The notes under the pieces were generated by a model that saw only the letters and a list, made by a program, of their open reading frames with translations, had not been told where the DNA came from and searched no databases. 64,000 nt of DNA, taken from assembly GCF_011759375.1 (NCBI RefSeq), contig NZ_JAARML010000008.1, positions 167,104 to 231,103 of the forward strand, written 5' to 3'. Source of the DNA: Paraflavitalea devenefica. Lineage in GTDB: Bacteria > Bacteroidota > Bacteroidia > Chitinophagales > Chitinophagaceae. Shown piece after piece: positions 18,430 to 26,983 of the stretch; positions within the stretch are counted from its first letter, which is position 1, and each line of letters starts with the position of its first letter. The translations under genes and the position numbers were made by a program.

Positions 18430-19551
18430 ATGAAAGTACTGGGTTTGGTGTCGTATCCCATATTACCTGCTAAGATGGGCGGACAAAAAGGCATTGCTTT
18501 GTTCTATAAATATCTCTGCAGAGAAGTTCCTTTTGTTTGTGTATCCATCCGTAAGAACCAGCCGGCGCTTGCAGAAGGCTATGAGCTTTTGAACCTGTTG
18601 TCGGATAGGCCTTCCAGGTATATCAATCCTTTTTATTTTTTCACCCTGCGCAAGGTCATCCGCCGGTATGGCATCAGCCACCTGGAGCTGGAGCATCCCT
18701 ATTACGGATGGCTGGGGGTACTCCTCAAACGATTTACGGGCGTACAACTCATTGTTCATTCCCATAATATAGAAAGTGCGCGCTTTCAAACCCTGGGCAA
18801 ACGATGGTGGAAGCTCATGGCCCGGTACGAGCAATGGACCCACCGGAATGCCGACTTCAATTTTTTCAAAACTGAGGAAGACCGGGACTATGCCATCCGT
18901 CATTTTGGTCTTTCCCCCCAGCGATGCACTACCATTACTTATGGCATTGAATGGGATACGCCACCCGCGGCGGCGGAGCGGAAGGCAGCCCGGGAGCAGT
19001 TGCTGCAGCAACATGGCATCCCCTCCCATCACCGGCTGCTCCTGTACAACGGCACCTTCAATTACCTGCCCAACCTCAATGGCCTGCGCAGTATCGTTGA
19101 CCAGGTCAACCCCGCCCTGCAGGCGATGGATGACTTCCAATATACCATCCTGGTATGCGGAAAGGATATCCCGGCTGCGTATACCAGTCAGCCGATCCCC
19201 AATATGCTGTTCCCCGGTTTTGTACCGGATATTGACCTGTACTTTAAAGGCTGCGATGTGTTCCTGAACCCGGTAGTGGAAGGCGGAGGTATTAAGACCA
19301 AACTGGTAGAGGCGCTGGGTTCGGACATGAACGTTGTTTCTACCAGCAATGGCGCTATTGGCGTTGATCCCGCTGTGTGCAATGGTAAACTGCTTATTAC
19401 CGATAACGAACTTACCGGCTTTGCAGCCGCCACCAAAAAAGCGGCCCAGGTAGCGGCTACCATCCCGGAAGCCTATTTCCGCCGGTTTTACTGGGGCAGC
19501 ATTGCCGCCAAAGCAGCCGGTTTCATTAAAACAGGCAACACCACCCCATGA
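18430..19551 (+). CDS. Glycosyltransferase family 4
   Basis: A cytoplasmic or membrane-peripheral sugar transferase, 373 aa, GT-B fold. I start at MKVLGLVSYPILP (18430); the frame continues upstream but runs under the divergent gene at 18371. Visible features are the N-terminal nucleotide-fold start, VHSHNIESARF, the inter-domain YNGTFNYLPNLNGL and the C-terminal donor-site region GCDVFLNPVVEGGGIKTKLVEAL, which carries the E-x7-E-like motif of retaining GT4 enzymes. It opens the polysaccharide locus. Its stop overlaps the next glycosyltransferase start (ATGA at 19548), so the two are translated together. Confidence 0.9.
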   Translation: MKVLGLVSYPILPAKMGGQKGIALFYKYLCREVPFVCVSIRKNQPALAEGYELLNLLSDRPSRYINPFYFFTLRKVIRRYGISHLELEHPYYGWLGVLLKRFTGVQLIVHSHNIESARFQTLGKRWWKLMARYEQWTHRNADFNFFKTEEDRDYAIRHFGLSPQRCTTITYGIEWDTPPAAAERKAAREQLLQQHGIPSHHRLLLYNGTFNYLPNLNGLRSIVDQVNPALQAMDDFQYTILVCGKDIPAAYTSQPIPNMLFPGFVPDIDLYFKGCDVFLNPVVEGGGIKTKLVEALGSDMNVVSTSNGAIGVDPAVCNGKLLITDNELTGFAAATKKAAQVAATIPEAYFRRFYWGSIAAKAAGFIKTGNTTP

Positions 19552-20333
19552 GTCCCCGGATATCCACGATAACCATCTGTTTCAACAACCTGGCTGAATT
19601 GCAGACCACCTGTGCATCGGTCGATAAACAAACGCAACTACCCTATGAGCACTGGATCATCGATGGCTCTACCACGCCCGATATACAGCAATGGCTCACG
19701 CATACGCCACAGCCACCTTACCGGAAATGGCTCTGCGAAAGGGACAAAGGGATCGCCGATGCTTTCAATAAAGGCGTGGAAAGGGCCTCAGGTGATATTA
19801 TTAATATGTTAAACTCGGCCGATCATTATTACGATGAGCATACATTGTCGCTGGTTACGACCGAATTTACCGGCAATCCTTCCGTTCAATGGCTTCACGG
19901 AAAATACCAGTTGGAGCGTGGTGGCCTATGGGTCACAATTGGTAAGCCTTTTGATCCGGGTAAATTGTACCGGGGTATGCGCAGCCTCTCCCACCAGAGC
20001 ATGTTTATCCGCCGGGAGCTGCATGATAAATATGGCAAGTACGATACGACGCTGAAGAATGCCATGGACTACGATCTTGTTTGCCGCATCAGCCGGGAGC
20101 CTTTTGTCTTCCTTCCCCAAACCATGGTGGTTTTTGCGCCAGGGGGTACTACCTACCGCAATTACCTGCCCTCACTGGCTGAAGCCCGCCGGGTATATGA
20201 GCGTCATTTCGGTTTTTCCTGGAAGCTGGCAGGCTGGCAGGGAAGGTTGAAATTGTTGTATTACCTGCTTAATAGTCCTATCGGCAAATGGCTGTACAAA
20301 GTAAAAGTGTGGCTGAAACTGGAAAACGCATAA
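19548..20333 (+). CDS. Glycosyltransferase family 2
   Basis: 261 aa, GT-A fold. The N-terminal strand-loop ISTITICFNNLAELQTTCAS and the block WLCERDKGIADAFNKGVERA (the D..I.DA.N.G motif of GT2) identify the family. The motif corresponding to DxD reads NMLNSADHYYD, so the metal site is N-S-A-D. These colanic-acid/WcaA-like enzymes typically add one sugar in exopolysaccharide repeat synthesis. It begins four bases inside the preceding GT4 gene. Acceptor and donor are unknown. Confidence 0.9.
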   Translation: MSPRISTITICFNNLAELQTTCASVDKQTQLPYEHWIIDGSTTPDIQQWLTHTPQPPYRKWLCERDKGIADAFNKGVERASGDIINMLNSADHYYDEHTLSLVTTEFTGNPSVQWLHGKYQLERGGLWVTIGKPFDPGKLYRGMRSLSHQSMFIRRELHDKYGKYDTTLKNAMDYDLVCRISREPFVFLPQTMVVFAPGGTTYRNYLPSLAEARRVYERHFGFSWKLAGWQGRLKLLYYLLNSPIGKWLYKVKVWLKLENA

Positions 20334-20402
20334 ATTAAAAAATTAGGAAGCACTTGCCATAATTTGCCTTATTTTGCCCTCTTATCATTTTTCTGTAATC
20401 AT

Positions 20403-22943
20403 ATGAACAAAGCTGTCTGGAATAAAGTATTCCCACATCTTATTGCTATTGGGATTTTTTTAGCCGTTTCTTCCATATTCTTTTTACCTGCATTCAACGG
20501 AATGGTATTGAATCAGGAAGATACTGCCGGTTGGAGGGGAATGGCGCAACAATCCTTTGAGTTCAGGGAAAAACATGGGCACTATCCGTTATGGACCAAT
20601 AGCATGTTCAGCGGTATGCCAACTTACCAGATCGTTTTTGGAAAACCGTATGCTGTTTCTATTGGCTTTCTTCATAAATATGTTTTCACACTGGGTCTTC
20701 CCGAACCTGTCAGTTATTTTTTTCTGGCAAGCGTTATGGCTTATTTTCTTTTTATAGTGATGGGGGTGCGACCTTGGGTCGGTATCATGGGAGCACTGGC
20801 TTTTGCCTATGCAACGTATAATCCAATCGTTACAATAGTAGGTCATAATACAAAAATGATCTGTATCGCGTATATGCCTGCAGTACTGGCGAGCGTACTG
20901 CTGCTCTACCAAAAAAAGTACGTCATCGGAACTGTACTTACTACCTTGTTTGTCGCTATGATCATATGGCAGAACCATGTCCAGATCGCCTATTATACGA
21001 TGATAATGGCATTGGCCTTAAGCGTTGCCTTTGCCATCAGGGCGGCACGCAACAAGGAATATAAGCACATTATAGTTTCAGGAGCCCTTGCGCTGCTGGC
21101 AGGCGCTTTTGCTATCGGGATCAATGCCATTAATCTATGGCCTATTAACGAATTTGTCAAAGAAACGATGCGTGGCGGACGTTCCGAACTGGTATCCGGA
21201 AACCAGGCCAATAAAAGTAAAGGAGGGCTTGATAGAGATTATGCGTTTTACTATGGAAGCTATGGTATAACTGAAACATTTACATTGATTGTGCCACGTA
21301 TCTATGGTGGAGGGCTTAATGGCGCCAAAGAATTCGGTGAACAAACGAAAGCAGGAGAAGCACTGAGTGAACAAACAGGCATGCCCGAAGAACAAGCCGA
21401 TGAATACGCCAGATCATTTCCCGCTTATTGGGGCAAACAACCCAGCCATTCAGGCCCCACCTATTTGGGCGCCATTATTTGTTTCCTTTTTATTCTGGGA
21501 CTGGTATACGTAAAAAGCTGGCATAAATGGTGGATACTGGCTGCCGCAGCCTTTGGCATTCTATTGTCCTGGGGTAAAAACCTGCCGGGCATTAATTATT
21601 TTCTTTTCGATTACCTGCCGGTATATAATAAGTTCCGTGCGCCTTCCATGGCAATGGTCATTCCGCAACTTGGCTTTGTAATGCTGGCCTGCCTTGCCTT
21701 ACAACAATTCCTGTTCGGTACTGAAGACAAGAAAGAGTTATGGAAAAAACTCAGGCTGGCCACCTTTATAACCGGGGGAGTATTTGTTATATTGATTGCC
21801 TTATATTTTTCGTTTGATTATGCTGCTCCCAGTGATAAAGATCTCCGGCAGAATTTTGCGAACGGTATGATGCAACAGATGGCACAGGGGCAGCAGCAGC
21901 CGGGCCCGGAATTGCAGCAGCGGGCTGAATCATTTGGAAGAGCTGTTGTAAATGGCCTGCACGAGGACCGGAAAAGCCTGTTCGGCGGCGATCTGCTGCG
22001 GGCATTCATTTTTATTGCCTGCACAATTGCTTTACTGGCGCTTTATGTAAAGGATAAAATAAAAACACCGTATGCCGCCCTGGCTGGTATTGTCCTGCTT
22101 TCTTCTATCGATATACTTGGTGTTGCCTGGCGATACGTGAATCATAAAGATTTCGTAGAACCGGTAGATTTTGAGAACGCCTTTGCTTCCACCCCGGCAG
22201 ATATAAAAATAAAAGCAGATACTACCAGACAATTCCGTGTTTTCGATCAGGCGGCTGCAAATGGGCCTTTCAGCGATTCCCGCGCATCCTATCACCACAA
22301 TTCAATTGGTGGGTATAGCCCTGCTAAACTGGCCTTATACCAGGATATCATTGACAGTCAGTTGGTTAAGGGTAATACGAGTGTGTATAATATGCTGAAT
22401 ACCAAATACTTTATTGTGAGAGACCCTGCTACCGGCCAGCCTGATGCCCAACTGAACCCGAATGCACTGGGCAATTGCTGGTTTGTAAAGGGATTCCGCA
22501 TAGCCAAAAATGCGAATGATGAAATGGCTATTTTGAATACGCTGAATACCCGTGACAGTGCTGTAATAGATGCCCGGTTTGAAAAAACAGCAGGCACACA
22601 ACCGCTGCCGGATAGTACGGCTTCGATAAGATTAGTTGAAAACCTCAATGATAAAGTCACTTATCAATCTGAATCGGCCCAACCCCAGTTTGCAGTTTTC
22701 AGCGAGGTATATTATCCATACGGATGGGATGCCTATATCGATGGAAAGAAGACCGATTACTGCCGCGTGAACTATGCATTGAGAGGTATGCCGGTGCCTG
22801 CGGGCAAGCATACCATTGAATTCCGCTTTGAGCCCAGGTCCGTAATCCTGGGAGATAAGCTTACCCAGTGGTTCTCCATCCTCTTTTATATTGGCTTGAT
22901 AGCAGGATTGGTCATTGAATTCCGCCGGGCCAAAAAAGCATAG
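20403..22943 (+). CDS. YfhO-family membrane protein
   Basis: 846 aa with about 12 transmembrane segments followed by a soluble C-terminal domain and one last TM helix near residues 820-838. Early conserved features include FLPAFNGMVLNQEDTAGWRG, FSGMPTYQI and FGKPYAVSIGF. YfhO proteins are GT-C-like; Gram-positive relatives take part in glycosylating lipoteichoic acid. In Bacteroidota they are common, and the substrate is unknown. I start at MNKAVWNKVFPH (20403) rather than 13 codons earlier. Position within the polysaccharide locus suggests a lipid-linked sugar transfer role. Codon choice from here to about 27.7 kb appears more AT-rich than in the flanking glycosyltransferases. Confidence 0.85.
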   Translation: MNKAVWNKVFPHLIAIGIFLAVSSIFFLPAFNGMVLNQEDTAGWRGMAQQSFEFREKHGHYPLWTNSMFSGMPTYQIVFGKPYAVSIGFLHKYVFTLGLPEPVSYFFLASVMAYFLFIVMGVRPWVGIMGALAFAYATYNPIVTIVGHNTKMICIAYMPAVLASVLLLYQKKYVIGTVLTTLFVAMIIWQNHVQIAYYTMIMALALSVAFAIRAARNKEYKHIIVSGALALLAGAFAIGINAINLWPINEFVKETMRGGRSELVSGNQANKSKGGLDRDYAFYYGSYGITETFTLIVPRIYGGGLNGAKEFGEQTKAGEALSEQTGMPEEQADEYARSFPAYWGKQPSHSGPTYLGAIICFLFILGLVYVKSWHKWWILAAAAFGILLSWGKNLPGINYFLFDYLPVYNKFRAPSMAMVIPQLGFVMLACLALQQFLFGTEDKKELWKKLRLATFITGGVFVILIALYFSFDYAAPSDKDLRQNFANGMMQQMAQGQQQPGPELQQRAESFGRAVVNGLHEDRKSLFGGDLLRAFIFIACTIALLALYVKDKIKTPYAALAGIVLLSSIDILGVAWRYVNHKDFVEPVDFENAFASTPADIKIKADTTRQFRVFDQAAANGPFSDSRASYHHNSIGGYSPAKLALYQDIIDSQLVKGNTSVYNMLNTKYFIVRDPATGQPDAQLNPNALGNCWFVKGFRIAKNANDEMAILNTLNTRDSAVIDARFEKTAGTQPLPDSTASIRLVENLNDKVTYQSESAQPQFAVFSEVYYPYGWDAYIDGKKTDYCRVNYALRGMPVPAGKHTIEFRFEPRSVILGDKLTQWFSILFYIGLIAGLVIEFRRAKKA

Positions 22944-23028
22944 CTACGGGATTGGTTATCAGTTGCCACCTGGCGGAAAGCCTGAAAAGTAACTGAATTT
23001 AGGTACTTTTACGGAAAGGTATTAAATA

Positions 23029-23796
23029 ATGATTCAAAGACTTATCAGGAAAACATCCGGCAGGCTTGCAAAATCAGGATTAGCAGAATCGCTGTACTAT
23101 GGGCCTAAACGGAACAGGTACCTGACCCGGGATTTTATTCTTTCTGATGAATATAAAAAATTGATGCTCAAAAATGCGGGCGCCCCATCTTTATTTGATC
23201 GTTTTATTGATGATGCGCAGGAAAGCACGCCCAATTACCAATTCCGCCACAGTGAAAGTATTCAAAAACAACTGGGTAGCTGGCGATGGAAAGGTATGTA
23301 TCAATTCAGGGAGCAGATAGCACCAATTATTTTTAAGGAAAACGCGAAGGGGATTGACTTGGGGGGCGCCTACGGTCCCGTGAGCAGGTATGGTGTTATT
23401 GTAGATTTTTCAAAGCAGGATATCTTTGGCCGGCCCGTACAATATAAGTACCTGGATGACATTGATTTCAAAGCTGATTTCCTGTATGCCTCCCATACCC
23501 TCGAGCATATTAAAGATCTGGATAATCTTGCCATTCAAATGAAACGGGTGGTGAAACCGGGAGGAGATATTGTTATCCTGGTGCCTTCTTATTCCTGTGT
23601 TTCCTGGAGAGTAGGCAATCATACAAACCGGGACCACAATGATCATGTCTGGACCTTTCATCTGTTGGGAACACCTATCCATGAACCCATCAATAGTTTA
23701 TTGGCTATCGATACGGTATTGGAAAAGTATTTTACCATTACGCTAAAGCAATATACCGGTGACAATTCCATTCTGCTCCTGGCAAAGAATAATTGA
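23029..23796 (+). CDS. SAM-dependent methyltransferase (class I)
   Basis: 255 aa. The SAM-binding glycine motif is AKGIDLGGAYGPVSRYG (about residues 103-120), motif II is DFLYASHTLEHIKDLDN, and motif III is MKRVVKPGGDIVILVPSY, together the Methyltransf_11 pattern. A ~100-residue N-terminal extension (residues 1-100) is unassigned. It lies 85 bases after yfhO and heads the nonulosonate-like module, so a sugar O- or N-methyl transfer is plausible but not shown. Confidence 0.82.
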   Translation: MIQRLIRKTSGRLAKSGLAESLYYGPKRNRYLTRDFILSDEYKKLMLKNAGAPSLFDRFIDDAQESTPNYQFRHSESIQKQLGSWRWKGMYQFREQIAPIIFKENAKGIDLGGAYGPVSRYGVIVDFSKQDIFGRPVQYKYLDDIDFKADFLYASHTLEHIKDLDNLAIQMKRVVKPGGDIVILVPSYSCVSWRVGNHTNRDHNDHVWTFHLLGTPIHEPINSLLAIDTVLEKYFTITLKQYTGDNSILLLAKNN

Positions 23797-23813
23797 TCCC
23801 GGATAACTACCCT

Positions 23814-24581
23814 ATGAAAAATCCCCTTGCATTTATCATCCAGGCGCGAACCGGATCTACCCGTCTTCCGGGGAAAATGGTTTTACCTTTTTATAATGAG
23901 AAAAGCATCCTTCAACTACTGATTGAGCGGTTGCAATTTTTCTTTCCATCACATCCTATCATACTGGCTACCACAACAAAAGAAAATGACAACACTTTAA
24001 TAGGCCTTGCCAAACACCTGGGAATCGGGTACTTCGCAGGCAGCGAAGAAAATGTACTGAACCGGTTCATTGAAGCTTCCCTGCATTTCGGGCACCATGA
24101 ATTTGCCAGGATATGTGCAGATAATCCCTTTTTAAATGCTGATTTCCTGAAAAGGATGACCGATCATTGGGACCAGCACACAGGTTCAGGTATTGATTAC
24201 CTGAGCTATCAGGTACATCCGGGATTGCCCACCATAAAGAGCCATTTGGGGCTGTTTGCTGAAATAACCACCCGTCAGGCTTTACAAAAAGCGGCTATGT
24301 TGACCAACGAATTGTTGTATCAGGAGCACGTTACCAATTATTTATATACGCATGCCGGCATATTTAACTGCCATTTTCTAAATTTGCCTGCCGAATTACA
24401 AGGTTATGAGGATGTACGGTTTACAGTAGACACACCGGAGGATTTTCAAATACAGCAGTTCTTATTCAGCCAGGTACAGGAAGGGCCTGGATATGATCTC
24501 AGCCGGTTGTTGGCAATCATCAACGAGCATCCCGATATAAAACATAAAATGCAGATTGAAATAGTAAAAAATTCAAAATGA
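23814..24581 (+). CDS. SpsF-like cytidylyltransferase (CMP-sugar activation)
   Basis: 255 aa. The N terminus FIIQARTGSTRLPGKMVLPF is the nucleotidyltransferase signature (R-x-x-S-x-R-L-P-x-K) of the CMP-Kdo/CMP-sialate synthetase and SpsF group. The block RICADNPFLNADFLKRM carries the metal-binding Asp. The expected reaction is CTP plus a 2-keto sugar acid giving the CMP-sugar, in the cytoplasm. I use the ATG at 23814; a TTG at 23793 overlapping the previous stop is the alternative. The stop overlaps the NeuB-like start (ATGA), directly coupling the activating and synthesising enzymes. Confidence 0.85.
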   Translation: MKNPLAFIIQARTGSTRLPGKMVLPFYNEKSILQLLIERLQFFFPSHPIILATTTKENDNTLIGLAKHLGIGYFAGSEENVLNRFIEASLHFGHHEFARICADNPFLNADFLKRMTDHWDQHTGSGIDYLSYQVHPGLPTIKSHLGLFAEITTRQALQKAAMLTNELLYQEHVTNYLYTHAGIFNCHFLNLPAELQGYEDVRFTVDTPEDFQIQQFLFSQVQEGPGYDLSRLLAIINEHPDIKHKMQIEIVKNSK

Positions 24582-25621
24582 GTGACCACATATATATAAT
24601 AGGCGAAATTGGGCAAAACCACAATGGCTCGGTAGATATCGCAAAGTTAATTGTAGACCTGGTTTGCCGGCAGCCGGCAGATGAATTGTTTCATACAACC
24701 CTGCCAGCCATCGATGCTATCAAACTCACTAAACGTGATTTGAATGAAGAGCTGACCGATTCATCCATGAACCGGATTTATGATTCTCCGCATTCATTTG
24801 GGAGAACCTACGGGGAACACAGAAAGGCACTGGAACTGAGCAATGAGCAGCATTTCGAGATCTATCAATACGCAAAGTCAAAAGGACTCGAATTTGTGGA
24901 AACCCTTTGTGCTGTCGGATGCCTGGATCTGCTAAAACTTTTTAAGCCGGATCGACTAAAGGTGGCGAGCCGGGACCTTACCAACTTGCCCCTGTTGTCT
25001 GCTATGGCAGAAACCAGGATCCCGATGATCCTGTCTACCGGAATGGGCGGCATAAAGGAATTGGAAGATGCGCTGCAGTTGATAACAAAATATCATAGTA
25101 ATATTTCCATCCTGCATTGCCTGTCTCAATATCCTTCGGAATATACCCGGATCAATCTGCGGACGATCACCTATCTCCAAAAGCATTACCCTCAATACAC
25201 CATTGGTTATTCCGATCACTCCATTGGTATTATGATACCGGTTGCAGCGGTAGCAATGGGCGCCAGGATCATTGAAAAGCATATCACCATCGATCGCAAT
25301 ATGAAAGGTACCGATCAACAAGGTTCACTAGGCCCGGATGGTGTTAAGAGAATGGTCCGTGATATCAGGCTCCTGGAGCAATCAATGGGTAAAGAAGAGT
25401 TCTTTATCGATGAAGCAGTATCGGATACACAAAAAAAGCTGGAGCGCTCTATAGCAACCCGCAGGGATATTAAAGCAGGAGAAATCATTAACGTAGATGA
25501 TATACATCTGCTTTCGCCCGGAGATGGGTTCAAATGGGCGCAAAATCAACAGGTGGTTGGCAAAAAAGCATTGCAGAACATACCGGCTAATGAAATTATT
25601 TATTCTTCAATGATAGGCTGA
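24578..25621 (+). CDS. NeuB-like nonulosonic acid synthase with SAF domain
   Basis: 347 aa. NeuB-type synthases condense phosphoenolpyruvate with a mannose-type aldose to give a nine-carbon 2-keto acid. Seen: IIGEIGQNHNGSVDIAKLIV (N-terminal TIM-barrel strand), ILSTGMGG, ILHCLSQYPSEYTRINLRTI, TIGYSDHSIGI and RIIEKHITIDRNMKGTDQ, all standard positions of the NeuB/NANS barrel. Residues ~285-347 form a SAF (antifreeze-like) domain (IATRRDIKAGEIINVDDI). The loop after the lysine-bearing EKH motif reads GTDQQGSLGP, unlike the common GPDH form, so the exact substrate may differ from ManNAc. It overlaps its upstream neighbour by four bases and is followed one base later by the phosphatase gene. Confidence 0.88.
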   Translation: MSDHIYIIGEIGQNHNGSVDIAKLIVDLVCRQPADELFHTTLPAIDAIKLTKRDLNEELTDSSMNRIYDSPHSFGRTYGEHRKALELSNEQHFEIYQYAKSKGLEFVETLCAVGCLDLLKLFKPDRLKVASRDLTNLPLLSAMAETRIPMILSTGMGGIKELEDALQLITKYHSNISILHCLSQYPSEYTRINLRTITYLQKHYPQYTIGYSDHSIGIMIPVAAVAMGARIIEKHITIDRNMKGTDQQGSLGPDGVKRMVRDIRLLEQSMGKEEFFIDEAVSDTQKKLERSIATRRDIKAGEIINVDDIHLLSPGDGFKWAQNQQVVGKKALQNIPANEIIYSSMIG

Positions 25622-25622
25622 A

Positions 25623-26126
25623 ATGAGGTTACCTAAATTAGTTATTACAGATATAGATGGTGTATGGACAGACGGGAGTATGTACTACGACAATACCGGG
25701 AATGAATTTAAACGATTCAATACCTACGACAGTGCAGGTGTTGTATTTTGTGAAAAAGCCGGCATTGAAGTAGCGATCATCAGCGGAGAAAACTCCCAGG
25801 CAACCCTAAACCGGGCTGCCAAACTGGGAATAAAAAAAGTTTTCGTAGGGATCAAAGATAAACTCAGCGTTGCTGAACAACTGATAAAGGAATTAGGTAT
25901 CACGTTTGATGATGTAGCGTATATTGGTGATGACATCAACGATGTAGAAGTATTGAAAAAAGTTCCGTTAAGCGCATCACCAGCCAATGCTCCCGACTAT
26001 ATTAAAGACATAACCACTTTTGTAACCAGCAAATCCGGGGGGCAGGGGGCATTCCGGGAATTTATAGAAACCATTCTTCAGGAGAATAACCTCTTGGAAG
26101 AAATATTAAATACTTACGGTTTATAA
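25623..26126 (+). CDS. KdsC-like HAD phosphatase
   Basis: 167 aa, the usual size of KdsC-type class C0 HAD phosphatases. The DxD nucleophile motif is VITDIDGVWTDGSMYYD, motif II is VAIISGENS, and motif IV is VAYIGDDINDVEVL. KdsC removes phosphate from Kdo-8-phosphate; relatives act on 9-phosphates of sialic acid or KDN. Placement one base after a NeuB-like synthase suggests the synthase product is phosphorylated, for example KDN-9-P. That is inference, since a Kdo role cannot be excluded from the sequence. Confidence 0.87.
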   Translation: MRLPKLVITDIDGVWTDGSMYYDNTGNEFKRFNTYDSAGVVFCEKAGIEVAIISGENSQATLNRAAKLGIKKVFVGIKDKLSVAEQLIKELGITFDDVAYIGDDINDVEVLKKVPLSASPANAPDYIKDITTFVTSKSGGQGAFREFIETILQENNLLEEILNTYGL

Positions 26127-26127
26127 A

Positions 26128-26946
26128 ATGAACTGGAAATATATTCTTCCACCTTTCGTGATTGACCTTTCCCGAAAAGTAAATGGTTATTTATCTTATC
26201 TTTCGCAAAGGAGACATATTCTCCATAATACTGCGCTTAAAGACAAGTATAAGGACCAACGGGTTTTTATTTTAGCAACCGGACCTTCCATCAAACAGCA
26301 GGATCTTCGATTGTTGCAGCATGAAAAATGCATCGCTGTCAGCAACTTTTTTGTGCATGAAGATTATAAAACAATTGCTCCTTTCCTCCATGTGTTCGCA
26401 TCCACACATGCCCCCCTGACGGAGCAACAGATTGTAAGCTGGTTCAAAGAGGCCGACGAAAAGATACCAGGCACTTCGACTGTTCTCCTGGCACTGCATG
26501 ATAAGCAATATTGCGACCGTCATCGTATCTTCCAAACAAAAGATCACTATTACTACCTTTCCAAATTTGGAAACTTTCCTGTGAATCTGGCCCATAATCT
26601 CCCCTCCTATCAAACAGTGGTGCAACTGGCCATTTATGCCGCCATTTACATGGGGTTCACAGAAATTAATTTGCTGGGAGTTGACCACAGCTGGATATTG
26701 CACTATGGAGAAAGCCGCCATTTTTACGAAGAAAAAGAACATAAATTCACACAAAACGGCTATTCGGAATGGATAGATGATCACCTGGGCGATGAGTTCA
26801 AGAAATATGTAATTCTGTGGGAGCAATATGAAGAAATAATCCGTAACTATAAAAACTCCGGTATAGCCATTTATAATTTATCACCCGAAAGCCTGTTGGA
26901 TCTGTTTCCCAAAAAAGCGTTTTCCCAGGCACTTTCTAAAAAATAG
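26128..26946 (+). CDS. Possible GT42-like (CST-I/II-type) or DUF115-like transferase
   Basis: 272 aa. The layout follows Campylobacter sialyltransferases of family GT42: an N-terminal nucleotide-binding turn RVFILATGPSIKQQDLRLL, a central PSYQTVVQLAIYAAIYMGFTEINLLGVDHSW block (family pattern: small-rich helix, then GY.EI.L.G.D), and a C-terminal IAIYNLSPESLLDLFP matching the family's LY...P.SLL segment. DUF115/MAF proteins share the first two features, so assignment is uncertain. It lies one base after the phosphatase gene in a CMP-nonulosonate-like module, where a transferase using the CMP-sugar is expected. No signal peptide is seen; residues 1-25 are moderately hydrophobic. Confidence 0.55.
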   Translation: MNWKYILPPFVIDLSRKVNGYLSYLSQRRHILHNTALKDKYKDQRVFILATGPSIKQQDLRLLQHEKCIAVSNFFVHEDYKTIAPFLHVFASTHAPLTEQQIVSWFKEADEKIPGTSTVLLALHDKQYCDRHRIFQTKDHYYYLSKFGNFPVNLAHNLPSYQTVVQLAIYAAIYMGFTEINLLGVDHSWILHYGESRHFYEEKEHKFTQNGYSEWIDDHLGDEFKKYVILWEQYEEIIRNYKNSGIAIYNLSPESLLDLFPKKAFSQALSKK

Positions 26947-26983
26947 TAGCACTAAAAGACTTTTATAATTTAAATTAAAAAAA

